Origin: Puccinia triticina | Taxonomy: Eukaryota > Basidiomycota > Pucciniomycetes > Pucciniales > Pucciniaceae | NCBI RefSeq assembly: GCF_026914185.1 | Contig: NC_070560.1 | Span: 3,277,501 to 3,341,500, forward strand | Length of the DNA stretch: 64,000 bases | Direction: 5' to 3' | In this document: positions 23,053-34,300 of the stretch, piece by piece | Layout: each line of letters begins with the position of its first letter | Numbering within the stretch: position 1 is the stretch's first letter | Notes under the pieces: model-generated | Database searches by the model: none | Told to the model about the DNA's origin: nothing | What the model saw: only the letters and a program-made list of their open reading frames with translations | Program-made: the position numbers and the translations under genes

Positions 23053-24881
23053 CTAGGGTCGGAAGAAGAGACGGTTGGAGATGTAGAGGAGCAGGCTGAG
23101 GCCAGGGACCGTCAGCAGGGCGGTCCTGATGAGGTCGAGCGAGGACTTGAGCCTGATGGGGCACTCGAACGGGCCTTTGTCTGCACCAGACGGCAGCGAG
23201 TCGGCCAGCAGTTTCTCTGGCAGCTCCCCCGCTAGCAGTTTCTCGACAGGCAGCTCCCCGGCTAGCAGCTTCTCTGGCAGTTCCCCGGCTGGCAGCTCCT
23301 TGACTGCCAGTTTCTCGGAGGACGGTGTGTCAGGTGAGGCCATGGGGGGCGGATCGAAGCGGCCATACTTGTAGAAGCTGGCGAGGAGGGCGTCTTTGTC
23401 GGCCCAGAGGGCGCGCAGCCAGGCGTCGAAGCGGGCGACTTCATCGGGCGAGGGGTCGACGATCTCGGCGCGCTTGGGCGTCGTGCCCTTGGCCTCCTGT
23501 TGCGCTGCCACTGCCTGGTCGGCTGGGGAGGGGAAGGTGCCGATGGGGATGGCGGAGACGGGGATGAGTTTGATGTGGATGTGCACTTTCGGGGGCGGGC
23601 GGCCGTGGCCGAAGATCGACTGGAGCGTGTAATAGTCCTGCCCGTATCTGCCCGACCATCACATCAGCTGCGCTAGTTCTACGGGAAGGGTGCGGGCGGC
23701 GTACCCGTCTGCTGGGACGCCCGGGTATCCGATCGTCAGGTCGATGAGCTGCAGCGTCGGCACTTTGCGGCTGAGGGCGCGCAAGCAGAACAGCGAGCCG
23801 GTAGACCGGGGCAACAGACAATGTTTCAGGTCGTCCTTATCTCGCACGGGATCAGCTGCCGTATTGCCCACCTGGAAGAGAGAGAGAGGGACTCACGATG
23901 CCGGATTTGGCCGCATAGCGTGCACTCATCGGCCGGGTCAACGCACTGACTAGGGTGCCCTCCGGGAAGATCAGCAGCCCGATCTTGTCGAGCGCGGGCA
24001 CGTCTGGGTGGCGCGTGTCTGCCGCCAAGGTGTCCAGCTGGTCCAGCAGCTCTTTCTTGTCGGTGGCCCAGGAGCGGTTGAGGAAGATGAAGGAGAACAT
24101 TTGCATGGCCTTTTTGCGAAACTCGTCAGCTGGACGGTCCACCAGCGAGATAGGGCTCTAGGGACGCACCGGGCCTACGAGCGGGACCCATTTCAGCGAG
24201 GCTTTCAGGATGATGATCAGGGCGCTGTGGATGTCGGCCAGGTACGCCAGAGACCTGCAACGACCACTCGTCAGTACGGAGCCTCTGCCCGTGGATGATC
24301 AAGGCTGCGCACCATATATACAGCCAGTCGGCATATATCTGCCCAAGCGACAGAGCTGTGGTCAGCTATTCGTACACATGGGGCCGGTTTTTGTTCACGG
24401 AAAGATGGGGCAGAGAAAGAGCATGAACCTGGTGGTTGGCCATGATGACTGTCGGAGGGGGCAGGGGTGGGGATCAGTGATCGGGCAGGATTGGATTTGG
24501 GGATGGTTCTGTGGGGACTGACTGGAGTGGGAGGGCAAGTCGAGGCCGACGATGGTTCCGTGGGTGTCTCTGTGGACGGCGTGGGCCAGGTCGAAGGAGT
24601 CATCGGCGGTCAGAACGAGGCGGGTAGGCGCAAATATCTGGAAAGCAGGATGGTTCAGTCTCTGTCTGCCTGTACGTTAGTGAGTGTGAGTTGGTACATA
24701 CCTGGGTGACTAGGATGAGGATGATTGCGAATGTCTTGCGGGCGAGACACTTGTAGTGCAGCCTGCAGTGGCTGAGGATGGTTGCGTTGAGGATGACGGC
24801 GAGGGGGAAGACGAGCAGCTGGGTGAGGTGGAGGAGGATGATGGCGGCGAAGAAGAAGAGGTTGAAGCGGATCCGAGCCAT
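23053..24881 (-). CDS. Lysophospholipid acyltransferase (PlsC/AGPAT family)
   Basis: Eight exons on the minus strand: 24702-24881, 24523-24637, 24429-24448, 24313-24338, 24170-24254, 23897-24109, 23705-23835, 23053-23647. They join in phase to 454 residues. The N-terminus has a long hydrophobic segment. The catalytic NH-x4-D box (NHQIYAD) is assembled from exons 3 and 4, only 20 and 26 nt long. FIFLNRSW, LIFPEGT and KHCLLPRSTG follow, as in AGPAT/LCLAT1-type enzymes; GYGQDYYTLQSIF is also characteristic. The C-terminus has three GELPEKLLA-like repeats and a final membrane segment. It should acylate lysophosphatidate or lysophosphatidylinositol at the ER. An ATG at 24908 in frame is an alternative start; the acceptor of exon 6 could be 12 nt further upstream. 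Confidence 0.9.
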
Positions 24882-24908
24882 TTCGCAGTGGCTGACCGAG
24901 AAGAGCAT

Positions 24909-25951
24909 CGCAGCGGCTTATTATATACAGAAACGCCCGATCCGGCCGCTTATGTACATACATGCTCGCCTGCAAACCTTGATGGTGCTCATCTATTATC
25001 GCCCCTGATCGCCCCAGCCCCAACCGCCAGCAAAATAAGCCAGATCACAGCACACCCCGGGCCGGCAAGAGGAGCTCGCCAGGATCAGGCACGCCAGCAA
25101 ACACATGCACACAGCACAGCACCCCCCCCCCCCCCCCCCGATTATCGTCCCTGAGACAGTACGCCGCCCCGTCAGCCGGTTGCAGTGCATCGGGTGAGCC
25201 GCGCCTGCCCCGTGCGCGCCCCCCAATGGCCGGGAACCATCCAACAGGCTTGCCATGCTCCCACTAATCACCTTGCAGAACACGTTTGCTCAGCTTAGGC
25301 TTCGACGCCTTGAAGATCAATTCCTAGCATCTAGCCAGAAAAAAATACCATCATACCCAGCTCTGGATTGGAAAACATACTGCAGCAATCCAGTTCTTCC
25401 ACCGGAGAGAAGACGCAGTTGGAAGGCACTTTTGGGCACACTACAGTGGGGTTCAACAAGCCGCTGCCATCTGATAAAATTACCACCCTCGATCCATTCC
25501 ACATATTTGTATCACTGTGAATAAAAGCCCGGCTGCAGAGGCGGAAACCTGCATGTATGCTGCAGCACCGGGGCATCAAACCGGGGGGTCATTGGAGGAA
25601 AAACACCCGGGTTTTCCAGGATGGGCGCACCATCAAGTAAGCACCTTGCTTGGCGAACCTGGCGTGTTTATTTCCCCAAGCCGGGGTGTTCAAGTTGGTC
25701 TGGCCCTGTCCGGCCTATCCAGGGTTACATACATCAAACGCGATGGCAACCGTGCAGGGGTCCTCGTTGCCACTTGATAAAGCTGGGCGGCGTGTCCCAC
25801 ACATTCCGCCCACCGACGCATCCGACCTGATCCACACCCTCGAACTCATTCGCAAGCGCCAGCTCTAGCGCTTTGTATCGTGCGCGCCAGCAAAGTTGTG
25901 CAAGGCCGAGTCTTGAACACCAACACCACGCCGGGGCGGCCAGTCACGAGT
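24909..25951. other. Intergenic; poly-C tract and decayed frames
   Basis: A run of 18 C at 25122-25139. From 25742 a frame resembling an acidic/Leu-rich helix (DLIHTLELIRKRQL) leads towards the capsid-like gene but stops at 25868. The next matching segment is one frame over, and the gene itself another frame over. Apart from that nothing is recognised. Confidence 0.45.
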
Positions 25952-26548
25952 ATGTCTCAAGGAGTGGGCCCGGACGAGGGCCGGCAGCGGGATGTGGATT
26001 GGGTGGTCGAGCAGTGGCCGTACTCGAATTGTCCGACGTACGATGGCCACAAGACGACGGACGTGTGGCGCTGGCTCGACGCCCTCGCCCTGATGCTAGA
26101 GATCAGACACGCCCACCGGGACATATGGCACTTGGTCGGCATCCGGCTGCTCACAGGACCCGCGCTCGATGCGCTCGCCCAAGCGCTCGCCTCGCCCGTC
26201 GGGCCTCGCGATTGGACCCGCTTCTGCCGATGGGCCAAGACTCTCAACCCCCTCCCCCCGCTCCTCGTCCAAGCTTACAACAGAAGTCTCGTCCAAGACG
26301 AGTACCAGAAGCTCCGCCAGGGCGAGCAGGAGACCGCCGAGCACTTCTATCACAGGTTCACTCACTGGGAACTCCGCGCAATGTATCATCACTGCAACTA
26401 CGAGCCCCGAAGCGCGTTCCTCGAATGTCTGAATGCCCACCTGCGGCCAAAGGTGTGCAGTAGAATGGACGACTTCAAACGATATAACCTGCCGATCGTC
26501 TTTGGCGATGTCGTCACTGCCGCTCTCAACGAGGACAGTTCCGAGTGA
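25952..26548 (+). CDS. Solitary retrotransposon capsid (gag)-like protein
   Basis: 198 residues from ATG 25952 (SQGVGPDEG...). The pattern W-x-YSNCPTYDG ... VWRWLDAL ... ALDALAQAL ... DWTRFCRWAK ... EYQKLRQGEQETAEHFYHRF fits the Retrotrans_gag capsid fold of Ty3/Gypsy elements. No zinc knuckle, protease, pol or LTR was found around it, so it is either domesticated or a remnant. The codon frame is intact to the stop. Upstream matching helices occur in two other frames (25742-25868, 25873-25915), suggesting the original N-terminus has been lost through small indels. GC-rich codon use resembles the two conserved genes upstream more than the AT-rich elements. Confidence 0.6.
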   Translation: MSQGVGPDEGRQRDVDWVVEQWPYSNCPTYDGHKTTDVWRWLDALALMLEIRHAHRDIWHLVGIRLLTGPALDALAQALASPVGPRDWTRFCRWAKTLNPLPPLLVQAYNRSLVQDEYQKLRQGEQETAEHFYHRFTHWELRAMYHHCNYEPRSAFLECLNAHLRPKVCSRMDDFKRYNLPIVFGDVVTAALNEDSSE

Positions 26549-28133
26549 AGCTGCCTCGCCGCCGCCGGCACTGGACAACAACTGAACATCCCCACCCCAT
26601 CAAGAGTACTTCCAGCTCCCATTGCTTCAAAAACCAGATATCTCCCAAGAACGCTCTAATTGCTCCACTTGTGTTGCCCAAGAAATCTAGATGGAAAACG
26701 GGGCAGCCTTCTCCCTAAAGCCTTGCAAATCCCTGATCTGCAACCATCAACTCCACTCTTGCCTGTAATTAGCAGCTCCTCAACCAACTCAACATACCCA
26801 TCACTATACCCTTGTTGATGTATACCAACTGAAATAAATGCCAAATAGTAAAGAACCTGACTTAAATTTCAAACAACCAAGAACCAGAACTGGGAACAAA
26901 AAATGTAAGAACAAGCAATGTGACAATGATACTGAAAGAGAAATGAAATAAACAAACCCTGTGGCTATTGTAGATGATCAAAAGAAGACAACAATAATAG
27001 TGGACGATAGAAGAGTGTGATAGGCTGTGTGGGATTGATAAGATGATTAGTCGTCGAGAGGATTGAGAAGATAGAAAAGAAATGAAACAAACCGTATAGT
27101 TATAGGAACAAATCTGACAATGTAAGAATGGAAAATTGAGGACTAGATCTATGACAGGAAACTGAAAAAGGAAGGTGGAGTTAGCGTTGAAGATTGGAGG
27201 AGCCATGTCGACAAGAGATCAGAAATGCGGAGGTGCATTTCTCACCAAGTTGGAAGCCAGAAAGGCTGTCCAAGTTAAGGCTTCGCCGGAGCTTGAGTTC
27301 GGAGAAGTGATTCAACAATGTAGTTGAGGTACAAAGACTGCCAGATCTTAGTCAATGAATCAGAGCGGATGATTGATTGAGAAGGGAGAGAAGAACGTGG
27401 GGATATTGTTGAGAAGAAGATTTGGGTTGAGGATTGATGATGTGAGACGACCGTGTGGAGGCGTGAGTGCCGGAAGTATCGGACAGTTTAGGTTAGGTTT
27501 GATGATACTGGTTGTTTCACTGATTCACGGTGTGAGTTGCGCCGCAGAGAGCGCACGAGCGCACGACTTTCAACAAATAGAGTCTCAAAAACTGTGCAGT
27601 CTTTGGTCTCTTCTGATCAGCCACCTAGAGACCTACCAGAGTTTAGCTCAAGTCCTGGAATTTGTTCCTTCAGGACTGATCAAGACATATTGCACACAGC
27701 TCTCCAAACTAGTGGTTAGTGCCCACTAACATTAGCTTAGTGGAGCAACCCAGTGCCGGTTGAAGGTGTAAATATGCTGTCCAGAATTGTACTTCTTCAC
27801 AGGTCCAGCAATTGTGGTGCCATTAGAAATGCTCTAAGTAATTACATTATCATAGCTTCAACGGGTGATATCAGTGAGGGTATCACTGTCAGAAACAGGG
27901 CTAATGTTTCTAGAAAAGAAAAGAAAAACATAAAGCTTTAGGCTGGTGTTGGTGGACACAGTCAAAAGAAAACAGTCCCAATTTTATAACAGGGAGGTGG
28001 CTGGCTTGATTGCAAGAGAGAGAATGAGAACACAAGCTGCTGATGGTTTGAATTCAAAGAAAGATTCAAATGTTCATGGAACCCAAACTTTGTGCCCTAT
28101 GTACACAGGGAGATCAGGAAGACTTTCCACACT
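26549..28133. other. No gene supported
   Basis: AT-rich. Several 60-118-residue open frames occur on both strands without family resemblance or consistent splice extensions. The later part is the 3' flank of the secreted protein gene. Confidence 0.45.
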
Positions 28134-28988
28134 CTAACTCAGACTGTTACAGAATAGTGGATCATTTATCTCAAAATAAAACATTGAGGGGTCTGGATGT
28201 GACCAACATCTTTTGGGTAGCACTTTTTGTTGGTTGCCTAATGGATCTGAAGCTGGGAGAGGATGTTTTGAGTTCTCTTTGGAGGCCTTGATTAGTTGAT
28301 TGAATGCGCGCAACGTCGGATGTTTTTGCTTTGGGATGGAGGTGGAGAGTTTACCGTCTGCAGGCTTTTCAGCAAGCAATGCTAGATCCATTAACGACAT
28401 CATGTCTACCAATTTTTCTTGTAGAAGTATGTAGCTTTCTGTTTTCTGATCTGAGGTCGTCGTTGGATATTGAATGTGAAGGTATCCTTGTGTTGGGAAA
28501 AGAATGATGGATGGTTGTTTGTCAAGTTGCTTGGTAAGGACCTTGTTAATTGAATCACTTATAATGTCTTGAAGCTTGTGGATCGGTTTAACATTCAAGT
28601 ACTTTTCCCAATGCGACTTTCCCTCGATGTGATAATCCACCACCAGCCACTTACCCCGCGGGATGTAAGGCAGCTGAAAAATTAACAGAGCCCTATGGAG
28701 GCTGTCACCTTCCTTCATTGCGCTATCAGTTACTGCTTGGAAATTCATACGCCTCTCCCTTACATAGCTGTCTAGGGAAAATGAATAAGACACGTGGAGC
28801 TCTTCCCAATCCGGTGAAAGGTTGATCGCCATGTATGGGATTGTTTCAATGCGGCTCCAGTCATTGTCTTTCTTGGTTTGTTCCTCCGCCAGCTGGAGAT
28901 TGCCTGACGTGCTCGGTTGGTTTTCAATAGTCCCCAGGACAAGGGTAGTAGTGCAAGCCAGAGCAACAACAAAGAGCTGGAATAACAT
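28134..28988 (-). CDS. Secreted protein of unknown function
   Basis: 284 residues in one exon. Residues 1-19 (MLFQLFVVALACTTTLVLG) are a strong signal peptide. The mature protein is hydrophilic, with a WLVVDYHIEGKSHWEKYL segment and only two Cys, both near the C-terminus (CWSHPDPSMFYFEINDPLFC). No membrane segment, no recognised domain. The size, signal peptide and lack of homology are typical of rust candidate effectors, but function cannot be assigned. No intron is needed. Confidence 0.65.
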   Translation of the reverse strand: MLFQLFVVALACTTTLVLGTIENQPSTSGNLQLAEEQTKKDNDWSRIETIPYMAINLSPDWEELHVSYSFSLDSYVRERRMNFQAVTDSAMKEGDSLHRALLIFQLPYIPRGKWLVVDYHIEGKSHWEKYLNVKPIHKLQDIISDSINKVLTKQLDKQPSIILFPTQGYLHIQYPTTTSDQKTESYILLQEKLVDMMSLMDLALLAEKPADGKLSTSIPKQKHPTLRAFNQLIKASKENSKHPLPASDPLGNQQKVLPKRCWSHPDPSMFYFEINDPLFCNSLS

Positions 28989-30084
28989 GGTCTATGTATT
29001 GTTTTGTCATGTTGAAATTTCTGGCGGGTTTAGGGGCATCAGCGTGTATGTACCAGCGAGGTTATCCAAGGGGTTTCTTATTGAACTTACTGGGGTGGAA
29101 ACTTCCTAGGTCTTGGTGAGAGAGAAAAAAACTACACAAATAGGTAAAGCCACGATGTGTTATCTATATCCTACGTTGGTTTAGTAGTAACGGAGAGATT
29201 GAATATTTGCCCGGATCGCGTTGGCCGCTTTACCCCTATTTTTATCAAATTTTATCAGTAAATCTACATAAAAAATCAGAATCCAGAATTAGTGATATAT
29301 GAAGAATCTGATCAGTTCATAAAATTTCGAAAATTTTAATCAGAAATGGTCAAAAGCTGGTGTCCAAGTTCCATTTTGGTGACAACCGGGCTATTAAGCT
29401 GTTGCATTAAACGTTACCCAAAACGCGAACTCTTTGGTTCTAGATTGTGGCAACGCGAGAGTATAGATGATGAAGCTGTGAAAATGAAAGTGTTAACTTC
29501 AATGTACAAGCACTTCCTGACTCACCTGGTATTGTGTTTTGAATAATGCTTGGATCTTTCCTCAAATTTTCTGGTTTCGTTATGTAGTAACTTTATTTTA
29601 AACTTCACACCAAACTGTAAAAGCCAGACCCAACTTTAAACAAAACCTTGATATTGACTTCCGCCCGGGATGTCTTTGTGTCACAACCCAGCGCTCGGTC
29701 GGCCTCTGCCTGCCCGGCCCATACTGGCAGAGGGAAACGGCTGATGGTCATGGCCTGTGGTGGGTGGGGTAAAGAAGCTGCTCTGGTTCTGAAAATGAAC
29801 TCGGTATTTCTCTAACCTAACTCCTTCACCCCCTACTGGAGGAAATTGGCTCCGGGGGTGGATTTAGCCTTGGGCCTCATCTGACATCTGTCAAGATGCA
29901 CCATGTGGAAAGGATATCAAAAATATGGAGTTGACCTCGGTCAACAAAACCAGAAAATTTGAGAAATCATCCAAGCTTTATTCAAAACACGGAGTTGACC
30001 TCGGTCAACGAAACCAGAAAATTTGAGAAATCATCCAAGCTTTATTCAAAACACTATATGTACGTGTGTGTGTTGCTAACTTAG
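28989..30084. other. Intergenic with a 64-bp tandem duplication
   Basis: No gene seen. A 64-bp unit beginning GGAGTTGACCTCGGTCAAC occurs twice in tandem (29927-29990 and 29991-30054) with a single A/G difference. Confidence 0.6.
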
Positions 30085-30643
30085 CTAATTCCCTCCTTGG
30101 GGGAGCGAAGCAACCTCCGAAGGAGGGACTTACGCGCTATGTTGACCCCGCGGCAGTAGAGAATTAGGCATTTTGGTGGGGACTTTTTTAAAACCAATCT
30201 CCCACATGAGTTTCTGAACCTTTTTTTTTCTAATTTGAATTTCTGGGATGGCTTAAGCTGTCCCCTTCTTTCTACTATTTTTTCTCATCCTCAACTCCTC
30301 TGGTTGAGCTGCAATCATAGTTGTAACATTATCAATTTCAGATTCTGTACAATGCAAAATGTGGAATGCACAATGAAGTGAACACTTGTCAGTCACAAAA
30401 AGGACTTCATGGGGCACCCAAGGCCCCAAAAAATTTGTAAAATATGTACAAAGAAACTCCATGATGTTGTGCACATTTTGCTCCCCCAAAGTTTCATTGC
30501 CTGGTGACAAATGGTGCGTCCAGAGAGGATTGAAAAAGATCATTTTTCTAATTCTCTACTGCCACGGGGTTGACATAGTGCATAAGTCCCTCCTTTGGAG
30601 GGTCCCTGCGGGACAGTGTCCCCCCTCCAATAGAGGGACTTAG
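30085..30643. mobile_element. MITE-like TIR element (CTAA[G/T]TCCCTCC termini)
   Basis: 559 bp. The left end CTAATTCCCTCCTTGGGGG and right end read inward as CTAAGTCCCTCTATTGG are inverted repeats. Similarity runs about 90 bp, to TTGACCCCG-GGCAGTAGAGAATTAG on both sides. The flanks CTAACTTAG and TTAAGTTAG could be a 9-bp duplication with two mismatches. A 96-residue minus-strand frame (30253-30543) fills much of the interior but is not recognised. A related 240-bp element is at 62261-62505. Confidence 0.65.
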
Positions 30644-30711
30644 TTAAGTTAGGTGTGTTGGCGATGAGATTTGCGAGTGGGCTGAAGCAGCTGTTGCCTT
30701 CGAGTCACAGC

Positions 30712-30823
30712 TGTTGTAACCCAGTTACTGGGTTACCATCCGCAGCTCACTAGACACCGGAACATGAGGTTCCAGCATGGTAGTTTGTTCAATACACATG
30801 CATTTCTATCACAAACCACCACA
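30712..30823 (+). repeat. Copia 2, 5' LTR
   Basis: 112 bp with a small palindrome GTAACCCAGTTACTGGGTTAC near its start. Two CpG sites have become CpA relative to the 3' LTR. Confidence 0.95.
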
Positions 30824-31375
30824 GGTCATGAGCCCTCATCTCCGTTTTTTCCTCTCAGTAAGCTCAGCGTAGAGCAGTTCCCTTTTCTTTTCCTGTTTTC
30901 CTTTTCCACCTCTCTATCTAAGTCCCTGTCCAGCGTAGGAATTCCGTCTCTTGAAATCGTCGCCCAGCGTAGGGTATCTTCTTCCATAATCATATCAATC
31001 CGCCAAAGCATTTTCCTCCGACTCCGTTTATCCTTACACAATCATCAAACTCTCCGACATCATCATTGCTTTCCTCAGCAACTCTTGTCCCTGGTTAATC
31101 CAATCTAGAAAGTAACTACTTTTGGAGTCAGCCAGAGATTAGCTACCTCAAACCTTCTACCTCGGTACCAAAGGGACTGACTTTGTTTGTAGCAAAAAAA
31201 TAGTACGGAGATATCAGATAGAGTTTTTCGATCACCTCAGCTGGCACCTATCCGCACATAGTTTTTCTTGTCTCCTGCTACTCTGTTATTTACCACATCG
31301 TCTTTCCCATCCTCATTTTTTTTTCTTCTCTCTTTTTTGTTTTAATTACCCGTACATCCTCTGCCCTCCCAGAAC

Positions 31376-34300
31376 ATGTCTTCCCCGATCCGTAACACCC
31401 ACTCCCCAGAACCCACCACCAACCCGTGGGGCCTTCCAGCGGCCTTCTCCTCGAATGTACAGAACGCCAATCAAAATCGACGCTTTAGCTCACAAAGCCG
31501 ACCAGCCTCCCGAGCGAACCAGACAGCCCCAACTGGAAACCGACCACCAGCCCCTGAAGACGACGGTGACGTACCAGTATACACAGCAAACGAAGTCAAC
31601 CGATTCCTGGAGGAGGCGTCAGTCCAGTCGTTGTACCATGGTCGCTCACCAGGCCAAATTGTCTCTCACGCGACATCAAGACTGACAGCAAAAGACAAGC
31701 TCAGTCCCAGCAGTTCCAACTTCGCCGGATGGGATCTGATCATGCGCGAACTGGCGAGGGAGGTGTTTGGCAACGGCGCCTGGTTTTCAATGGCGTGTAC
31801 CGATCCAGTACAGGAACAAATAGGTCGATCCCTCCTACTGGCGACGGTCGATAGCAGTATGCACCGCAGTATGCTCCGCCACAACAATTGCTTTGACATC
31901 GTTACTCACCTTCGTAGTCGTTTTCATACGGCTAGCAGGGCCAAACAGATGATGATCTGGGAAAAATTGAAGAACATCAAGATGTCCGACTTTTCCAGCA
32001 GCTCGGAGGCAATCGCCCAAATCCTCAAACTACTGGACAACTTCCACTCACTCGGTTTGGATCTAGACCGGGAGAGTGTTGGCGGACTAGTCCTGCAAGC
32101 ATCGTTGGAAACCGGATCTGATCTGCGCCGGGAAGTGGATTGAAGAGTTGAGCAAGATTTTGCAAGCTCGAGCAGGACGAAAGCAAAATTAGCGATCACA
32201 CCAGACCAGATTCTCAAACACATCAACATTGCCAAGCACCAGGTAGAACTTACCTCAACCTCTTCCACAGTTTTCTCAACCTCGGTACCAGACGCATATC
32301 AAACCGGTGTTGACTCCCACATCACTACAGCAATGGAGTACTTTGACCCAAAGGTGTGGCCGGAAATACCCGAAATGGTGGAAGGACTGGCAATAACAGG
32401 CCTTCAATGCTGGAATTGTCGATCCCCAGACCACCTCTTATCCGAGTGCCCTGTTCCTCAACGGAAGAACTTTAGCCAACCCCCAAATTCATTCCCGGCA
32501 TATGCCCAACAAAGACCAGCTCCATCAGGACTTCCGGGCAGACAGTTTCAACCACCTCAAAGATCGTTCGCAATACCGGCGCCAACCATGGCACCCGGTA
32601 ACTTCAATGCATGGTACCCGATTGTCACACCGCCAGGATACTCTGTAGGGGGTTTGGGCCTGCCACAACCAAACTATGCCCCGCAGGCCCAAAGTCGCTA
32701 TGCTCCACCGACTTCACGACAACCGGACCTGTACCGACCTGATCACCGGCAACGGTCAGCTCAATCGGCAAATCAACTACAGCCTTCCCAGTCCCGCGCC
32801 AATATCGTTCAAGCAGCACCGATTTTCCCCCCTTACAGTCAAAAAGCCCCCCAAGAAAACCACAAACAACCATCGACTCCCAATTGCCCACTGCAAGAAG
32901 TCCCAAATCAGGGATCAACCTCAAGATTGCTCGAGATCGGAGTGTTGGACAACGAGCTGGGGCAGGATTTTGTGCCTCGGTTCAGCCAACTGTTGGTGGG
33001 TGACGGTGATGATCCGGTCATCAACACTGGGGCCACACACCATTTGACTGCAGACAGGTACGCACTTAGCTCTTTTAAGCTCCTATCTTGTCCTATTCCC
33101 CTCCGTGTAGCCACTAAGGGCGACGGCTCCTTCATCACAGGGACTGGGGACCTCTCTTTTCCAACCCGGGATGGGCAAATCGTAACTCTTAAAGGAGTAC
33201 TTTTTTGTGAGCGGGCTTTGTCAACGCTTATATCCCTAGCAGCGCTACGGAAAGCTGACTCCCATTTCCTCTACAATCACGTAGAAGATGCTTTTGATAT
33301 CTTCTCGTCAGACTGGCAATTGCTCTTCTCCTGTCCTTTCAGAAGAGCATCAAACAAGTGGTGCCTGCCCCGACTGCTGCCGCCTACCCTATCTGGATGT
33401 CCACCGTCTCATATCCGTTTTCCTCTCAAAACTGCTCCAACAACTCCTCCCATTTCTTTACCTGTTTCCCATTCTGTTTCTTCCTATATTTCAAAAGAAC
33501 CTCCGTTATGCAATGATACAACTGATATGCCGCCTCCCAAGCTGACTTCATGCCCGTTGAGTCTAGCAGCTAAAAGCACAGCGGAAGACCTTTTTGTATC
33601 TCCTTTGGAGATGTCCCCTACCTTCACATGGCGACCAGAAGATCTGACGAAGGACGAGACGACTCTCCTAATGTGGCATAGGGTTTTCGGCCATGCAAGC
33701 CTTAGGGTAATAAGGAAGCTGATAGATCAAAAGGCGGCGTTTGGCCTGCCCGAAAAGATGCCTTCTGGCCAGCTGCGGTGCCCGGTGTGCGCAATACACA
33801 AGGGTACTCGGACAAATGTCCTCGGCAGCTCAAACAGGACAGTAAAACCTTTGGAAATCCTGAATGTTGATCTGATGGGCCCTTTCCCGGTCGCAACATA
33901 CCACAAAGGGCAGTATGTACTTTCAATAAAGGATATTGGGTCAGGTTACAATGAGGTTAGGATAATGGCTAACAAAAGCGATGCTAACAAGCATATCATG
34001 GATGCAATTATCAGACTGGAAAAGCAAACAGAACTGACAGTTAAAGTTTTGCGTAGCAACAACGGCGGGGAGTTTGCGAACAAGGCCCTCGCGGATTTTC
34101 TAGGCGGCAAAGGCATCAGGGCAGAACACAGCCTACTGTACCACCATTATCAAAATGGCGTGGTAGAGCGATTCAATCGCACGGTGTCCAAAATGGGGAG
34201 GATGGTGCTCGGCAACAGCAACCTTCCGCAACGTTTCTGGGGATTCGCGTTTGAATGGGCGTTGTGGACCCTCAACAGGCTGCCGAACAAGTTGAGCGGC

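Noticed and set aside
26862..27206. 114-residue hydrophobic minus-strand frame
   Set aside because: AT-rich, no recognisable motif, no supporting splice extension.
27373..27729. 118-residue plus-strand frame
   Set aside because: No domain and no consistent exon structure around it.
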